Shown here: positions 61,786 to 64,000 of the stretch, piece after piece | How positions within the stretch are numbered: position 1 is the first letter of the stretch | Layout of the letters: each line of letters starts with the position of its first letter | Assembly (NCBI GenBank): GCA_005888735.1 | Contig: VBBN01000034.1 | Span: 29,292-93,291, forward strand | DNA length: 64,000 bases | Source: Candidatus Bathyarchaeota archaeon | Lineage (GTDB): Archaea > Thermoproteota > Bathyarchaeia > 40CM-2-53-6 | Direction of reading: 5' to 3' | The notes under the pieces: model-generated | What the model was told of the DNA's origin: nothing | The model's input: only the letters and a program-made list of their open reading frames with translations | Databases searched by the model: none | Program-made: the position numbers and the translations under genes

Positions 61786-62325
61786 TTACGCTTTGAAGAA
61801 CGGTGCATAAGCGAGAAGTGTCTCGCCATGGAAGATGCCTTCGAGATTACTAACTTTCTCAACGGATTGCTTCACGATGTCTTCAGAGGTTCTTGCTTGC
61901 CAGAGTGCTACGATGTCGAACTGTCCTGGTACGGTGCATGCTTCTACGAAGCCTGGAATGTTGCTGAGCTGCTTAATGGTGTTCTCGATCGATGTGTGCT
62001 GAACGTTCAACAGTGAAACTCCCAGGGCCATTTGGCTCTCGAGCTTCTTGACCGGCTGAATACCGTCGAAGCCGGTGTGTGTAGTGGTGGTGCGTATGTC
62101 GCTGATCTCGCGGATTTGGTTGACTGTCTGGTATACATTCTGTGGTGTGTTGGCCTTCAGGCGTAGTACTAGGTCGTATCTGCCTGTGACCGGTGCGATG
62201 AGGTCTATCTGGCTGTTTCGCTTTAGCTCCGCGACCACGTTCGTCATGCGGCCCGGATTGACGGTCGCGAAGACGTAGGTCGGGAAATCTATATTGGTTT
62301 GCATTGTTGTTTTTTTCTCTTGCAT
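61786..62325 (-). CDS. Stand-alone double RAM (Lrp/AsnC ligand-binding) domain protein
   Basis: YVFATVNPGRMTNVVAELKRNSQIDLIAPVTGRYDLVLRLKANTPQNVYQTVNQIREISDIRTTTTH, then a second RAM-like half; no HTH. Confidence 0.75.
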   Translation of the reverse strand: MQEKKTTMQTNIDFPTYVFATVNPGRMTNVVAELKRNSQIDLIAPVTGRYDLVLRLKANTPQNVYQTVNQIREISDIRTTTTHTGFDGIQPVKKLESQMALGVSLLNVQHTSIENTIKQLSNIPGFVEACTVPGQFDIVALWQARTSEDIVKQSVEKVSNLEGIFHGETLLAYAPFFKA

Positions 62326-62339
62326 TTTATTGCAACATA

Positions 62340-62393
62340 GTAACAGGTGTTACTTGCTTATAAGACTTTTAATCTAAAATTAACGTCTGTTAC
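62340..62393 (-). promoter_or_regulatory. Two GTAACA-N2-(T/C)GTTA palindromes flanking a TATA box
   Basis: 62340-62353 GTAACAGGTGTTAC and 62380-62393 TTAACGTCTGTTAC, centres 40 bp apart, TATA-like CTTATAAG at ~62357-62364. Confidence 0.5.
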
Positions 62394-62499
62394 GTAGCAT
62401 CGCCGACTACGTCGACTGAGAAACCAGTACCTCACTAAAATCCGAAGCCTGGTGGTGGTCAGATCTTACCTCCGAAGCTGATGAAGATCAGCACACCAT

Positions 62500-62703
62500 T
62501 CAGTGAGAGTATAATCCAACGAAGATTATGGAAAAGATCGTCGTTAGCTTGCCGTTTGTGAATACTCCCATAATGTTCCTGTCTCTGGTGAACTTGACAA
62601 GCGGTAGCAAGGGCAGTGGAAGCATCAGGCTGAGAGCCACTTGGCTGTAGACCAGAATCAACAACGGGTCCAATCCTGCCAGTATCGCAAGGGTGGTCGG
62701 GAC
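62500..62703 (-). pseudogene. Nramp/MntH-family C-terminal fragment
   Basis: Manual translation TVPTTLAILAGLDPLLILVYSQVALSLMLPLPLLPLVKFTRDRNIMGVFTNGKLTTIFSIIFVGLYSH*. Confidence 0.7.
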
Positions 62704-63347
62704 CGTATCCTAAGAATTACGAGAGAGTTGTGCGGCGAACTCGGCATTACTAATTTCTCTCCCACTCAGCTGACCTTGCGTGACGAAATCTCTTCGGGGA
62801 AGGGTCCAGCTACATTCGTTGCTCCTGACAGGCCTGTGATCGGACGCAACCGAATAGTAGTTGCCCCTGTTATGCTGGGACGTCTTTCTCCGGAAGAATG
62901 GGTCCCCTTGTAGCATCGTCCTCGATTTTCTACAGGAAGATGTGGTGGAAGCAAAACAAGACCCATCATGTTTCGAACCGTCCTACCATTCATGATTATT
63001 CCAACAATCGTCACCTTTCTAATCCCCTTTTTGGTACCTTTCTCTGTAGGAAGGATACTGATTCTCAGCGTATGTCCCCTTCAACTTTGCATCATTAATA
63101 TTTGGCGCGTTAACCAGCGGCAAGCCCTTGAAGAAAATTGATGCTCGGAGCAGACCGGGAAGCAGCGACAGTCATTGGGAAAGAGCCATTGCTAGGCGTG
63201 CTGAGGAAGATTGAGCTTATTGGATTCAAGGATGTCGAGATGACAGAGAAGCACAAGTTCTTGAATTACTTGACCTCTAAGCCCAGTGTAAGAGAGAGAA
63301 TCGAAAATCTCACCCTTTCGAGCTCAATTAGCAATCCCAAGAGATGA
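62690..63347 (+). pseudogene. Degenerate paralogue of the 57630-58340 M48-like protein
   Basis: Pieces in several frames: ITRELCGELGITNF...APVMLGRLSPEEWVPL | VASSSIFYRKMWWKQNKT | MFRTVLPFMIIPTIVTFLIPFLVPFSVGRIL | LGADREAATVIGKEPLLGVLRKIELIGF...SVRERIENL. Confidence 0.6.
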
Positions 63348-63686
63348 TCGATTTCCCTGAGGTCGATCGTAGCACTCTCATTCCCCAGAGATGTTCGAAT
63401 GTCAAATTGCCTCAAAACATTAACCACTTCCCCTAGTCCCGGCGAGGCTTTCGCGTGCCCAAGATTATCGACTCTTTCACGAAGAGACTGAAACAGGTGG
63501 CCTATGAGATAGAAGAGGTTCCTCCCCCTTAGCCAGTGCAAGCGATTCTTGACATATCTGCAACGAATTGACCGTTTCTGTTGATACGGCTTTTGGAGTT
63601 ACGGATTCATCGTCTTGAGATTCGACACCAGCGGATGCAGACAGAGTGGCCCATGTGATAGAGGGCGCGGCATAATCCTTCTTCAT
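63266..63686 (-). pseudogene. Decayed coding region of unknown family
   Basis: TVNSLQICQESLALAKG in one frame and RNLFYLIGHLFQSLRERVDNLGHAKASPGLGEVVNVLRQFDIRTSL in another. Confidence 0.25.
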
Positions 63687-64000
63687 TTCCCCTTGAGTTG
63701 CCTACCATCCAGCACCGATATCAAATTCATCATAATGCTTCCAGCATCGGAGCGTGGCCCATCCTTACAATATTCCACTAAGGGGCTGAGACAGATGGGC
63801 TCCGCATGTGAGTCGTCCCGCTCGCCCGAAACCTGATTTGAGGTTCGATTCCCATCTTGTGGCGAAAAAGCTTGTGGGGAAGGGGGTTTGAACTTGCATT
63901 TGCACCCCCGCCCGAGGCGCTCAACTTGAAGGTCGAACCCCATGCCTTACAGGGTCGTGAGGGACCAGAAAAGGAATCGCCACCCTTGTGCGACCAGATT

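Noticed and set aside
63855-63960. tRNA-like text on the minus strand (GGGGG...GTTCAAACCCCC, antisense GFELAFAPPPE-type peptide)
   Set aside because: Could not assemble an acceptor stem, D-arm and normal T-loop; would need tRNAscan-SE with intron/permuted settings. Not called.
1-64000. CRISPR arrays, rRNA genes, intact transposases
   Set aside because: None recognized on either strand by eye; no regularly spaced repeats and no DDE/HUH/serine-recombinase signatures in the ORFs.

Overview
The window looks archaeal. Supporting markers are the XPB helicase/Bax1 (DUF790) nuclease pair, a NurA/HerA pair, AlaX, an LsrF-like aldolase, Lrp-type regulators, several cupredoxins and archaeal-style TATA promoters; placement near Nitrososphaeria/Thermoproteota is inference only. 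Roughly 1-39 kb is ordinary dense coding: LarA-like protein, DUF309, aldo/keto reductase, three large secreted BNR/sialidase-like proteins, two toxin-antitoxin-like pairs, two ABC-2 exporters, cupredoxins, a TolB-like/TPR protein, AlaX, LsrF-like aldolase, and an alpha/beta hydrolase-HPPD-FAH run. From about 39 kb to the right edge it is accessory in character: a tyrosine recombinase whose stop codon lies inside a long hairpin, an HTH protein, then many truncated gene pieces (UvrD-like, ABC substrate-binding N-terminus, beta-CASP RNase J C-termini, PKD-TM, LD-carboxypeptidase, VOC, SRPBCC and Nramp tails). These surround intact nuclease-helicase modules. The most notable observation is a ~3 kb NurA-HerA cassette bracketed by two direct copies (about 86% identical by eye over 129 bp) of the 3' end of an RNase J-like gene, the second copy starting at the base after the HerA stop codon. 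Other notable items are two identically built GTTCA-N16-TGAAC operators between an ABC exporter and a wHTH gene, paired palindromes flanking a TATA box upstream of a double-RAM Lrp-family gene, a pair of M48-like proteins lacking HExxH, and several genes with conserved N-termini but no ATG/GTG/TTG start. No tRNA, rRNA, CRISPR array or intact transposase could be supported by eye.
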